Part shown: positions 29,176-41,200 of the stretch, in pieces
Layout: each line of letters begins with the position of its first letter
How positions within the stretch are numbered: position 1 is the first letter of the stretch
Source of the DNA: an uncultured Akkermansia sp.
GTDB taxonomy: Bacteria > Verrucomicrobiota > Verrucomicrobiia > Verrucomicrobiales > Akkermansiaceae
NCBI GenBank assembly: GCA_947631435.1
Contig: CANRLM010000009.1
Coordinates: 1-42,951, forward strand
Direction: 5' to 3'
Length of the DNA stretch: 42,951 nucleotides
Made by a program: the position numbers and the translations under genes
The notes under the pieces: model-generated
Told to the model about the DNA's origin: nothing
The model's database searches: none
The model's input: the letters and a program-made list of their open reading frames with translations, nothing else

Positions 29176-30018
29176 ATGGGATTTGTGAGCAATGTAATGG
29201 GCGCGGTGAATCAAGCCGCTGAGTACGACAACGCCAAAAAGTTGACGCTGTTGCAGGGGCTTGCGGAGAAGAACAAGGCGTATGCGCAGGCGACGGAGAC
29301 GCGGAAGGCCGCGGAGGCGAGCGCGCGGATGGCGGGCTTGTCGATGATGCAGATGCGCGGCAACCAGCGGCGGGATGAGGGAGCGGCGCGGGCGGCGCAG
29401 GCGTTGATGGGCGGGACGAGCGAAGGGAGCGGCAACGCCATGGCGGAGGGGGTGCGAAAGCAGCACGAGAGCGCGATTGCGAACGCCATGCTGAGCGAGA
29501 GTGTGAACCAGCACAATGCCATCAACGAGCAGGTGACTTTGAGGCGCAAAGGGGACGAGGCGATGCGCGCGGCGGAGGCTGAGGCGAACCAGTACCGGCT
29601 GGCGGCGAAGGCGACGCGGACGGGCGCGTGGGTCAGCGCGGCGAATGGGCTGGCGTTTGCGGTGGCGGGAGCGATGAGCGGCGTGCAGGGGGCGAAGGAG
29701 TTTAATGCGAACCAGGCGACGGAGGCGCAGGGTATTATCGACGGGAAGATTAAGCCGGGAGACACGCAGTATCTGAGCAGGGCGGATGCGCTGAAGTTGC
29801 AGAGCAGGCAGATAGGCGTGAACGACCTACGGCAGCACAGCGTGTGGCAGGAGGCGCTGACGTTCGGCGCAAAGTACGGAAGCTCCGGGAGCAGCGCGGC
29901 GAATGCGTTCAACCCGTTTTTGGCGAAGTTCACGACGCCGAGCTGGCAGGACGGGCTGATTTCAAGCTACGTTTCGCGAAACAAAACGATGAAGGGGAAA
30001 CCTTTTGCACACATTTAA
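29176..30018 (+). CDS. Internal virion protein (T7 gp14-like)
   Basis: 280 residues starting MGFVSNVMGAVNQAAEYDNA. A hydrophobic N-terminus is followed by long Ala/Gln/Arg-rich helices. A Gly/Ala-rich hydrophobic region (AWVSAANGLAFAVAGAMSGV, about 155-175) follows and could insert in the host membrane. This resembles podovirus ejection protein gp14. It starts two bases after the tail adaptor stop and lacks a ribosome binding site. The last 70 residues are Ser/Phe-rich. The family match is by pattern and place, not by a decisive motif. Confidence 0.72.
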   Translation: MGFVSNVMGAVNQAAEYDNAKKLTLLQGLAEKNKAYAQATETRKAAEASARMAGLSMMQMRGNQRRDEGAARAAQALMGGTSEGSGNAMAEGVRKQHESAIANAMLSESVNQHNAINEQVTLRRKGDEAMRAAEAEANQYRLAAKATRTGAWVSAANGLAFAVAGAMSGVQGAKEFNANQATEAQGIIDGKIKPGDTQYLSRADALKLQSRQIGVNDLRQHSVWQEALTFGAKYGSSGSSAANAFNPFLAKFTTPSWQDGLISSYVSRNKTMKGKPFAHI

Positions 30019-30021
30019 GCC

Positions 30022-30747
30022 ATGGCAGAGTACGACAGGCACGCAGTGTACCAGGGCGCGCAGGTGCAGCCCATGAACCAGGACGTCGGTGTGATGCCGC
30101 GTGACGTGCTGGCGCAGGACAGGCAGGAGGGGAATGAGCTGGCGCGGAGGAATCTGGCGGAGACGGAGCAAAAAATGATTGACGCGCACGATTTTTTCAA
30201 CGTGACGAACGATGAAGAGGATATTCGTGCGACGTACCATCTGGCGGCGTCAGAGATTGACCGGCGGATGAGGCTGCCGGATGATGATGAGGATTCGCTC
30301 ATTGACCCGGTGACGGGACAGGTGAGCCAGGCGAAGCTGGGCGAACTGATGAAGCCGATCCAGGACAGGCTGGACATTGCGGGGCGAGGGGTCGTGAATC
30401 CTCGGTACCGTATGGAGGTGAGGGCGGCAGCGGTGAAGGCGCGAAACGATTTGGCGGTGCACATGGCGACGGAGGCGGTGAAAGTGCAGGATGAGAGAAA
30501 CCAGTTGGCGTTTCAGACAGCGTTTGACAAGGGGCTGGACCGCGGGGACGAGACCGGCGATTATTCCGGGGCGTTGCGGGTGGTGGATAACGCGGAGAAG
30601 TTGTATCACATGCCGCCGATGGAGGTGTACAAGTATCGGCGTCAAGTACTGCGGAGGCAGAAGCTGAAGGCGGGGATGGGCGGACCGAACGCGGCTGCGG
30701 CGGTGCAGGCGAAAGGGAGAGGAAACAAAAATAAACTTATCGACTAA
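30022..30747 (+). CDS. Internal virion protein, small
   Basis: 241 residues starting MAEYDRHAVYQGAQVQPMNQ. Soluble, highly charged and almost all helical, with 'AETEQKMIDAHDFFNVTNDE' and 'RMEVRAAAVKARNDLAVHMA'. No enzyme motif is visible. It lies between gp14-like and gp15/16-like genes, each a few bases apart. T7-like phages carry the internal virion proteins in this order, so an ejectosome component is likely. Confidence is limited to context. Confidence 0.65.
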   Translation: MAEYDRHAVYQGAQVQPMNQDVGVMPRDVLAQDRQEGNELARRNLAETEQKMIDAHDFFNVTNDEEDIRATYHLAASEIDRRMRLPDDDEDSLIDPVTGQVSQAKLGELMKPIQDRLDIAGRGVVNPRYRMEVRAAAVKARNDLAVHMATEAVKVQDERNQLAFQTAFDKGLDRGDETGDYSGALRVVDNAEKLYHMPPMEVYKYRRQVLRRQKLKAGMGGPNAAAAVQAKGRGNKNKLID

Positions 30748-30750
30748 TGT

Positions 30751-32268
30751 ATGGACGCGATTAACCTGGATGACAACTCTGTATTGAGCGAGGACGATTT
30801 GACGGCCGTTCAGATTGCGCAGGACGTGTACGCGCAAGGCTTTTCGTCGTCGTTGCTAGCGGACGGGACGCAGGGCATAAAGTACAATATGAATGGCAGC
30901 GACAACCACGTACTGGCAGGAATGGACGCTGCAGCGCACGGGGGGCGGATGAGTCTGGCGAAGTTTATGGCAGCAGTGCATGACAGCGCGGAAGCGTGGG
31001 GCGCGGCTTTCGATGGGCACGCACGGAACCGGCAGAGGCTGGAGGACGCGGCTTTTCGGGAGGTGAATTATGAGGGCGTGGAGAATCTTTTCGGCGGCAA
31101 TTATTCCAAGGATGATGCTGAGAGAGAGATAAAGCACGAGATTTCTCGCATTTTTGACCGCATGTTCATACCGGGGACAGACGAGAAGACGAATAACCTG
31201 GAGAAATTAGTGCCGATGGACGATATCAACCGCATTGTGAACAGCGTGGACACCGGGAGCATGAGTGCGTTCGGGAGGTTGAAGGGACTGTACACCGAAA
31301 AGGACAAAGAGTGGGAGGTCAGCAAGGATGAGGCGCGCGCGTCGGCGGATTTGTTTAACTTGTGGGAGGGGAAGAGGTACGACACGGAAGGGAAGCTGAC
31401 GAAGGTTGCAGGCTGGAAGGAACAGTTTTTGAAGGAGACAGGGAAAGATAAGAACGAGAGTTTTTACGATAACGCTCCGGAGTTTGCGCTGTGGGCGCGG
31501 GAGAAGGTGTTCAGCGGTGCGGACGCGTATCAAGCAGCGTTCAGGCTCGGCGCGAAGGAAGAAATTTTGACGCGGTTGATCCGCGCGAACGCTCACGGCG
31601 AACTCTCGCAGGCGGAGGAACTAGAGGTTATTTACGCCGTTACGCATGGAAAAGACGGCGGCAGGCAGGACGTGGCGTGGGACGACCCGAAGAAGTGGCC
31701 GAGCCATATCACGCCGGAGGATATCGACCGTCTTGAGTTGATTCACAAAGGAGCGTATCGTGAGGCGTACAGAGACGAGGAGGAGAGGGAAGCTGTGCTG
31801 AAGGGTGTGCGTGACGTGAGGGATCAAGGCGCGCAGGAAGCGGAGGAGCTTGGGCTGACGGCAGCGGCAAAAAAGGCGGCAGAAAAGAAAGCGAAGGAAG
31901 AGGCGGCAAAAAAAGCAAAGGAGGAGGAGATGAAGAAGAGTAACTTGGTGACGAAGTACGGGGTGAGACAGTGGAGTGCGGATGCAGATTTAGGAGAGGA
32001 CCCGATAGCCTCTATTGAGGAAAAGCAACTTCAAGCCATCAAAAAAGAGCTATTGTTTCAGCCGGGTGATAAACTGTATGTGCATATTCAAAAAGGGAGT
32101 AAAAAATTTACGTTTCCGGTTAAAATGTCTTACACGAGTGAGAAAGGAGACACTAACATAAATTTGTCGCCTGCTGCTGTTTTACAGATGAAGGGCGCGC
32201 GGGCGAAGAAGGCGGAGACTGAGGGGAATGACAATATCAGGTTTTACGTTGAAAGGGCAAAGCGATGA
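30751..32268 (+). CDS. Internal virion protein (gp15-like position)
   Basis: 505 residues starting MDAINLDDNSVLSEDDLTAV. Helical throughout, with 'VDTGSMSAFGRLKGLYTEKD' and 'ARASADLFNLWEGKRYDTEG' similar in style to gp15-type ejection proteins. A Lys/Glu/Ala-rich coiled coil (about 370-392) leads into a C-terminal domain of 110 residues. The DNA of that domain (about 31950-32230) is clearly more AT-rich than the rest, suggesting separate origin. The stop overlaps the giant gene's ATG by four bases. Confidence 0.68.
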   Translation: MDAINLDDNSVLSEDDLTAVQIAQDVYAQGFSSSLLADGTQGIKYNMNGSDNHVLAGMDAAAHGGRMSLAKFMAAVHDSAEAWGAAFDGHARNRQRLEDAAFREVNYEGVENLFGGNYSKDDAEREIKHEISRIFDRMFIPGTDEKTNNLEKLVPMDDINRIVNSVDTGSMSAFGRLKGLYTEKDKEWEVSKDEARASADLFNLWEGKRYDTEGKLTKVAGWKEQFLKETGKDKNESFYDNAPEFALWAREKVFSGADAYQAAFRLGAKEEILTRLIRANAHGELSQAEELEVIYAVTHGKDGGRQDVAWDDPKKWPSHITPEDIDRLELIHKGAYREAYRDEEEREAVLKGVRDVRDQGAQEAEELGLTAAAKKAAEKKAKEEAAKKAKEEEMKKSNLVTKYGVRQWSADADLGEDPIASIEEKQLQAIKKELLFQPGDKLYVHIQKGSKKFTFPVKMSYTSEKGDTNINLSPAAVLQMKGARAKKAETEGNDNIRFYVERAKR

Positions 32269-35200
32269 TTGAATTAGAGACAGAGGCAATGACGTTGCCG
32301 AACAATGTAGGAGAGATGGATGCGGCGGATTTCGATGCGCAGGTGGCGTACAATGATGACCCGCCGGCGTTTGATGAGAGGACGGTGCAGCAGATGGACG
32401 CGCTGTTCGATGTTTTTCGGGCGGAGGATGGAGATAAGGAAGCGGAGCGGAGGCTGTTCAAGCAGCCGCTTTTGGCGCGGTTTATGAGTCCGGAGATACG
32501 GAAGGATGAGGCGGCGCGGGAGAAGTCGCTGGGAGTGGTGGCGAGCACGATGGCGGGAGTGGAGCCGTGGATGGCGTTCCGGCGTCTGAAGAAGAATGGG
32601 CTGGAAGGAGTGGACGAGACGGGGAGCTGGAACAGGTCGGACTATGCGCGCGGTGTGACGGCGCTTTTGCGCAACGCGTACCGGAAGGACAAGGCGGAGA
32701 GGGAGAGTCAGCGCAAGGTGAGGGAGAGTACGGAGAACTTTGAAGAGATGGTGGGAGGTATTGTGAGGGGAGGGACGACGGTGGACAAGCTGGAGCCGGA
32801 GCAGATTGAGGTGCTACGGAAGGGAGGGTACACGCTGAGAGATTTGCAGAACGCGGCGGATGCGTACAAGGCGTATCAGGCGTGGCGTGAGGATGACGAC
32901 AAGGATGTGCTTGTCGGGAAGGCGGATGACGCGATGAATATGTTTATCGCCACGGATGGGGCGGATGACAAGGTGCGCAACTTGTTTTTGTCGGTGGTGC
33001 AGGACGATGAGTACAAGAAGGAGAAGGCTGTGAGAGAGTCAGGCTTCGGAGGGCAAGCGATAGGATGGGCAAAGAGGACGGCGGAGGATTTTGCGGAGAA
33101 AGTCGTGGTGGCGACAGCCAACGAAGGAGCGAATATCAACAGGGCTCTTTATCGTTTTAATCACCCGGAAGACCGATACGCGCAAGGGGCGTTTGCTATC
33201 GAGGGGGCCGTGAGGGAAGCGATGGAGGCAGGGAGGCAGAGGGCGAAAGAAGAGAAGCCGTCGAGGTTGCTTGATTTAGCTTCGGGTGCTAGCGGCATGG
33301 GAATTATGATGGCGCAGTTTATGAATCCTGCGACCAAGGTGAGCGCGCTTCAGAACTTTTTCCAGGAGAATTTGCAGACGGTGGAGAATGCGGCGCGGGT
33401 GCAGACGATGAGTCGGCAGCATTATGACGAGCTGGTGCAAGGGGCGATGAAGGACGGCATGAGCGAGGAAGAGGCGCGGATGTATGCAGATGAGGGGAAG
33501 ATGGTATGGAAGAGAAAAGTGCCGGAGTGGCAGGTGATGGCGACGGCTGGTTTATACACGGCGGCGGACTTCGGGTCGATGATGATGGGGCTGGGGTTGT
33601 ACCGCAAGATACCGGCGGTGAACAAGGCTATCATGAAGGGGACGCGAGGTGTGACGCGGAACATTTTAGGAGCGGCGGGAGTTGGTTTCGGCACGACGAT
33701 GCTGGACGTGGGCGTGCTGATGCCTGCGACTTCCGGCGCGATGAAGTGGGGTGCGGATTCGCTGCTGGGGACGGATGAGAAGATACACATGGGGAAGGCG
33801 CAGATGGAAGCTTGGTGGGACCAGGTGGACAAGCTGAATTACTGGGTGAGCACGGCAGGCGCGGGATTGTTTGGCGCGGCGGCAGGGGCGAGAGGTATCA
33901 AGAGGAACACGTTGCTGCACTTAAGCGACAGGAAGGGCGCGATTATTACGGGCGCGACGGGTGAGCAGTACGACAGCGTGATGCACTTGCCCGTGAGGGA
34001 GAGGGACGCGAAGATTAAGGAGTTTGCTCAGCAGAACAAGGAAAAGGATTTCGAGGCGACGACGCGGCGGAGTATCGAGGCGGCGCGGGAGATGGTGCAG
34101 CAGGCACAGGTGCGGATTCAGCGGGAAGAGACGCTGGCGAAAGCGGCGCTGGAGGAGAGCGGCATATCGTTCGAGCCGGGGGAGAAGGAGGACGAGGTGG
34201 TGATGCGGTACGGCGGAAGCGTGGACGCGAAGGGGAAGTTTACGCCGGGAGAGGGGAAGATAACGATGAGCCAGGAGGACGCGGACGTGTACGTCTCCGG
34301 CGTGGTGGCGAACAACGTGCGCAGGATGATGCAAATCATGAGCACGGAGGCGGGGAACAAGAGGTTGCTGGACGCGTTCAAGGGAACGTTGAAAGGAGAG
34401 GTTGACATCAAGTGGCTGCGCGAGGCGGTGAACCTGCGGAAGAGGATACAGACCGGGAAGGAAGCGGAGACGCGGATAGCGAAGAGAGTGGAGGAGCTGA
34501 CGAAGGAAGGGAAGAGCGAAGCCGAGGCGCGGAAGGTGGCCGAGGCGGAGATACACCCGGGGCTGGGCGGCAAGAAGACGCTGGGCGAGCTGGTGAAGGT
34601 GGGCAAGGACACGGAGGGGAGACTTGCTATCGAGGACGCGAAAGGGAAGGCGGCTACGGAGTCGAGGGCTTTTGTGACGAGCTGGAGGAACGCGGACGGG
34701 CAGACGATACGGCGCGTGCTGAGTTTGGTGAACGGCGCGACCGTGCGGGAAGTCTCCGAGGAGCTGGCGGAACAGCGGGCGCGGGACTTCATGGAGAGCA
34801 ACGGCATTACGTCGGCGCAGGCGTACCGGTGGATGAATGCGCTGAGGCAACACATGGCGGAGAGCAAGGACGAGGACACGCGCGCGGCGTCGGAGGACTT
34901 TATCACGCTGCACAAGAGGGAGCCGCAGTTGGTGAAGCGTATCTTGTCGGAGGATTTTGACCCGACCGACACGGGGCGGTTGACCGTCGAGGAAGAGCGG
35001 CAGATTGAGCAGGACGTGCGGGAAGGTTTGAGCGCGCTGACGTTGATGGTGGAGAGGAACAAGGCGGACACGACAACCATGCCGGACTGGGTGGATAGTC
35101 TCATGGCGGATGAGTTTGTGCTGCAAGGGGAGTTGCGGAGGCTGGCAGCCGTGGCGAATGCGTTGCGGCAGGCGAAGGAGGAGGGATGGCTTGAAGAGGG

Positions 35201-38200
35201 AGCTGCGAAACTTTTTGACGTGGGAGAAGAGGCGGTAGAGCAGGCTCTGCGGAGGAACGAGGAGCCGACGACGGAGGAGTATCACCGCGCGATGCTGGAA
35301 CGCGGAAGGCGGCAAGCGGAGCTGGATGCTGAGTACGGACAGGGGAAGGTGCGCGACCCGCAGGAGACGGATGAATTCGAGGCGCGCGCGCGAGCCGGGC
35401 AGCAGGCGGCGGACGAGGAACGAGAGAGGCGCGAGGAGCAGGAGAACGAGCAAGGCAAAAAGGCGCTGGATGATTTTGCGAAGGAGCCGGAGAACGAAGG
35501 CAAGACGCACGAGGAGGTCGTGAAGGACGCGGCGGACAAGGTGAACGACGCGAAGGAGGAGAAGGTGGAGAGCGACCCCGGCGCGCAGAAGGATGAAGGG
35601 TTTACCAACGGAGTGTGCGTGGAGATTTCGGACGAGCGCGGGCTGGTGTGCAAGAGCGGCGTGGTGCCGATTGCGAAGTTGAAGATGATGCCGCAGTTCA
35701 AGCTGGGGGCGGATGCAGAGACGGGCGAGGTATCGCCGTTGCGCGGTGATTATTTTGCGGACCATGACCCGATACGCGTGTGGAGGAGAAGCGACGGGAC
35801 GATGATGGTGATTAGCGGACGGCACAGGCTGGCGCACGCGAAGAGGGCGGGCGTGGACAGGATTTCAGCGTACGTGTACGACGAGAGCAACGTGTATAAC
35901 GAGGCGTGGGCGCGGAGGCTGGATATTGAGCTGAACATACGCGACAACCAGGCGACGGCGTTGGAGGTGGCGATGTATGTGCGCGGTGAGTTTGCGGAGG
36001 ACAAGCAGCCGCTGACGGATGCGCAGGTGACGGCGGCAGGAATTGCGCGCGAGGGGAAGATTGGCAGCATTGGGTACCGGATAGGGCGCAACGCGTGCGA
36101 CAGCGTGATGGACGCGCTGCGCAACAAGGTGATTGAGGATTCGGATGCGCTGGCGATAGCTGACTTTTGCCCGGGGAATGAGAGCGTGCAGGGGAAGGGG
36201 TTGAAGGTGATTTTGAACGGTGGAAGTAAGACGGAGGCGCGGGCGAGGATGGAGGCGGAGCTGGCGAAGCAGAAGATGGCGAGCGAGGTGGGAGTGGAAG
36301 GCGGGACGGATTTGTTCGGCAATACGCTGGAGGATGAGGCTTTTTGGGATTTTGTGGCGAAGTATGTGATGAACCGTCGCAATGAGCTGGCGAAGGATGC
36401 GCTTTTCTTGCGGACGAATGTGGGGAAGCGCAATAGTTCGACGATGACGAAGAAGTACGGGGTGGATTTGAAGGACCCGGAGTCGCTCAAAAAGGCGTTG
36501 AAGGAGATTGATATGCTGCGCGAGAGGTGGAAGAGTCCGTACGGCGAGGCGGATTTGATGGAGGAGATTAAGAGGGCGTGGCAGGAGAAGCAGGAGAGTG
36601 AAGAAGAGGTGAAGCCGGCGGCGCAGGTGTTCGAGAGGTATGCGCAGATGCTGCGGGAGAGGGAGAGCGGGGTGACGGATTATAGCGTATCGCCGACGTT
36701 GAAAGAGGATTTGCATGAGGCTTTTGAGAACAGGTATGGCGAGGATAAGGATTTGCCTTTGTGCGATAGTCCGCGGTTGTTTCGTGTGCTGGGGATTGTA
36801 CCGGCACCGATTGTGACGCGGCAGAGAATTGTGCGCAAGTTGCGGCTTACGCATAAGTTATCGGAGACACAGATAGCGGAGGCGGTGCTGCGGTTTGATG
36901 ACCCTCTTGGGGTGATTGTAGAGAACCGGAATGCTGTTATTGTTTTGCCTGGAATGCTGGCGAGGAATAAAGCGGGGAAGGATAGCGATATGATGTCTGC
37001 TATTCGGTTGCAGAGGGCGAAGAATGGGGAGCATTTTATGGCGTCGCTTTATCCGCTGGATAATTTGCAGAAGATAGAAGACCAGCTCAGGCAAGGGAAT
37101 TTGCGCTATTGCAAATATAATGCAAAAGCCCTGGCTAACGTCAGTAGCAACGCGTCAGGCGGTACGATGACCCCTGCTCTTGTGCGTCTACTAATCCACC
37201 AGGGCTTCAACGAGAATACTATCATAGGGAGCGAGAATGTCAAGGGGGAAAATTCGATTTCTGTCGCGCAGGCTCAGGAGAAGGGGATGTTTAAGGACGG
37301 GGTGATGGAGGTGAGCAATGGGATTATTGTGGCTCCGGATACGGATTATAGCGTGGATTTTTCGCATGCTAGTTATGAGCTTTTCCGGAAGCCGGATAAG
37401 AAGCACGTTGGGAAGGGTGAGGGTGTGCAGGTGTTTGGCTGGGCGTGTATTTATGGGGCGGAGAGTTGGGATACGAATAAGTTTTACCATGGGCAGTTTA
37501 CTCAAAAGGTAAGAGGAGGTTTTTCATTGAACGGAAAGGTTGTATCGGAGCGCGCTGTTTTGAAGCAGTTAAATAAGGAGACAGGGAAGGAGTATCTGCT
37601 TAAGTTTTTGAACGGGGCTTTCCGAAGCAATGCGGATGAGTACCGGCAGCTCATAGAAGAAAATAGAGGGTGGATTAAGGAGGATAAGGAAAGGTTTGCT
37701 GAAGCCGAAAGAGGGTATATTGATGGGAAGAAGCGGAGTGAGGCGGAAATCAAAGAAGAAAAGGCTCATTTGGAGAGTGCTATCAAGAATAGAACTAGTA
37801 AGCTAGAGGCGTATGAGTGGTTGGCGAAGAATGAGGTGCACAAGGTGGAGGATAGTGTGAGGTACCCGGTGAATTATCTGATGCGGGCGGATGTGGATGA
37901 TAGCAATTTGTTGCATTGGGATGTGCCGGAGTTTGTCGGGAGAGATTTGAGTAGTCCTGATATTGGCGGGGCTTATTATGGGCGGGAGATGGTGGAGAAG
38001 ATTTTGGGGCTGGATATGAAGGAGCCGACGGAGGATTTGGTGCGTGCGCTGTGGAATATGATGAAGCAGCCGGAGGTGCCGGAGGAGGGGTATGTGGCGT
38101 TCAAGGATAGCGTGAACATTGAGCCGATAGAATATGAGTTTTCATCGAAAGAGTTTGATGCGGCGGATTATGATATGGAGACGTTGCTGTATTGGGGTGA

Positions 38201-41200
38201 GTATATAGCGAATGTCTGCATGACGGGGAAGGAGGTTTATAATGCGCTTGTTCGTTCTTTGGGGAGTCCGCGGGCGGCGAGTGAGTGGCTGGATGAGCAT
38301 GGGGTGAGAGGTGTGAAGTATTATGACGGGAATACGCGGCATAAGGAGGGGGAGAAGGTGCATAATTACGCGATTTTTAATCCGGATTATATCGAGATTA
38401 TCGCTATCAATAATCGTCACCCGTGGAGTGAGTATTCGGCGGATAATGCGGACTGGGAGAGTCCGGAGGAGGTTTTTGGCGGAAGTCCTGTGACGGATTA
38501 TAGTGTGGCGGGGATGAAGGCGAGGACGGCGGGGGCGAACATGGATAGGGTGTACCGGGACCCGGCGGATGGGAAGGAGAAGTTTGTGATTCCGACGGCG
38601 AATGCGCGGCTGAGTACGGGGTTTACGCTGGGGCAGCTTAAGGCGCCTGTGGGCGGGCATAAGGATGTGACGCTGGGGGCGGTGCTGGAGTATCCGGAGC
38701 TTTACGAGGCGTACCCGGAGTTGAAGGGGATGCGGGTGCGGCTGTATAATCCGCGGTTGCAGGAGGGGGTGGGAGGTTTTTTTGCGAGGCCGAGTGGGGA
38801 GAAGGCGGGGTACCTTGCGCTGAATACGGGTGTGGAGGTGACGCCGGAGAGGGTGATGGAGACGCTGCTGCACGAGAGTCAGCATGCGATTCAGGCGATT
38901 GAGGGGCACGCGATGGGGGCGGGGAGTATGAATGCGGAGGAGGCTTTGGAGTATTTGGACCGCGCGATTGCGGCGCGTAAGGGGATGATGAAGGCAGCGG
39001 GGGATGATGCCTGGAGCCGGGAGAATTTGGCGTATTTGGAGGCGATGAGGGGGATGGTGCAGGGGAAGGAGGGGAGGAAGATGCAGGAGATGGCGATTTC
39101 GCAGGTGTATTGGTATTCGCACGGGGAGCAAGAGGCGAGGTTTACGGGGGCTGGGAAGGACGGGGACCCGATGGCGGAGGGGAGCGGGCTGACGGAGAAT
39201 AGCCCGACGACGTACACGATTGCGGTGCCGGGGGAGGCGACGGAGCTGGGCGGGGTGACGTTCGGCGGGATGGGGCGTTTTTCGTACCTGCTGGAGAGTA
39301 GGCTGGGGACGGCGGGGGAGTTTAATTATGACCGGGCTGTGTACCAGATGAAGGAGGCGGTGGTGCGGCGGATGAAGGAGCTGCGGATGCTGGGGGATAG
39401 CAAGGATGAGCGGGCGCGGGGTGTGCAGCTTGCGGCGGAGGCGTTGGCGACGATGGAGAGTTTGGAGAGTTTGCTGCCGGCGACGTATCGGTTCGGGCTG
39501 GAGGCGTATAAGGTGTATTTTTCGAGCTACGCGAAGCTGGCCGGGAGCGGGAGCGCGGAGGCGGCGGGGCGGATGGTGCCGATGGCGGGGTGGGATGAGA
39601 GGATGAGAGGGGCATATGAGAAGATAGCTCGGACGGTGGTGGAAGGGCATTTTTACCATGGGGATATGGAGTTCTGGGGGGAGCATTGGAAGAAGGTGGA
39701 GAAGATACTGCCGCCGCTGCAGGAGAAGTGGGAGGAGTTTATGAGGACGCGAGTGGGCGGGCTGCTGAGCGGCAAGGCACGCCAGGATGCAATCAATGCG
39801 GCGTGGCGGGAGCTGAGGCACGAGCTGCCGGAGGAGATGCGGACGCTGATGCAGGCGGTGGGGGAGGTGCGGGCGGATAAGTTGATGGCGAAGTTTATGG
39901 AGCGGGTGGCGCTGCAGCTGGATGCGTTCCGGAAGGATAAGACGCTGGGGAGGATTCGCCGCGTGGTGGGGGCGCTGAAGCCGGGCGCGAAGGAGAATGG
40001 GAAGCCGGTGAAGGGGAGGATGGATGCGGAGAGGTACAGGAAGATGGTGGATATGGTGCGGCTGATGGAGCTGACGCGCGGGGAGAAGGAGCTTTTTGAG
40101 CGGGAGAGGTACACGGGGGAAGGGACGGAGAAGGCGTGGGCGGATTTGGAGCCGAATGATACGGTGACGGTGAGGACGTATGACGGGGAGGGGAAGGAGG
40201 TTGAGATAGCATGCAGCAAGGAGGAGTTTGAGACGTACGCGTGTTTCGAAACGATGACGGCTTCGCAGGCGGAGGCGGCGAGCCGGGCGTTGGGCGAGTT
40301 GATTTCGACGGGGAGGCAGGCATGGGATAATGCGCAGGAGGCGGCGCGGAAGCGGATTGAGGCGTTGTGCGCTCCGGCGTTGGAGAGGTACGGCGAGACG
40401 GAGAATGAGCTGAAGGCGAGGAGGGAGAAGCAGCAGAGGAAGGTGATGCCGCTGGTGAACAAGACGCTGAATTTCCTGGGCTTTGGGCTGAATGACGCGC
40501 AGTTTTTCGACGTTTGCTCCAAGGTGCCGGAGATTGAGAAGTGGACGAAGGATGCGGTGTATCGCATTGCGAGCGCGCACACGTATATCGAGGCGAAGGA
40601 GAGGGACAGGCAGGAGTTTATGACGCGGGCGGCGCGGGAGGCAAGCGGGGAGAAGGATGACAAGAAGGTGCGCGAGTGGCTGGACGATACACGGAGGAAC
40701 CGGGACACGGGGATCAAGCTGGTGGAGCAGGAGCCGGATTTCGACGCGCAGGAGACGGAGACGGTGAGGAGGCAGTTTATGGGGCTGCTGAGGAGGAAGA
40801 CGCACAAGAAGAATTTTAATCCGAACACGTTTGCGGAGGCGTTGCGCTACCTGACGGAGGAGGATGGGCTGATGCCGGAGGCGGTGGCGCGCGAGGCGTT
40901 GGATAAGTACGGGACGCTCGGCGACGCGAAGGCAAGCAGGCTGCACGGCAAGGAGGCTTTGATGGTGTTGCTGACGGATAACGAATACGCGCGATTCAGC
41001 GACCTGACGAAGACGGCGCAAAATCGAGCAGAGGCGGCGCGGGAGAAGTGGAGGCAGGAGAGGGAGGAAGAGGCGGCAAGGAGGAAGTGGGATGGGAAGC
41101 CGACGGAGAAGGAGAATGGAACGCTGGTGCTATCCCCTGCTCAGGCGGCGTATCGGGTGTTGCTCTGCGAGCAGGCGGATTATACGGAAAGCCTGAGTAT

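Noticed and set aside
38142..41021. A 959-codon open frame on the minus strand, and similar long minus frames at 33921-35837 and 39653-40828
   Set aside because: They are antisense shadows of the giant gene. The products are Arg/Pro/His-rich without recognisable domains, a known artefact of G-rich coding strands.
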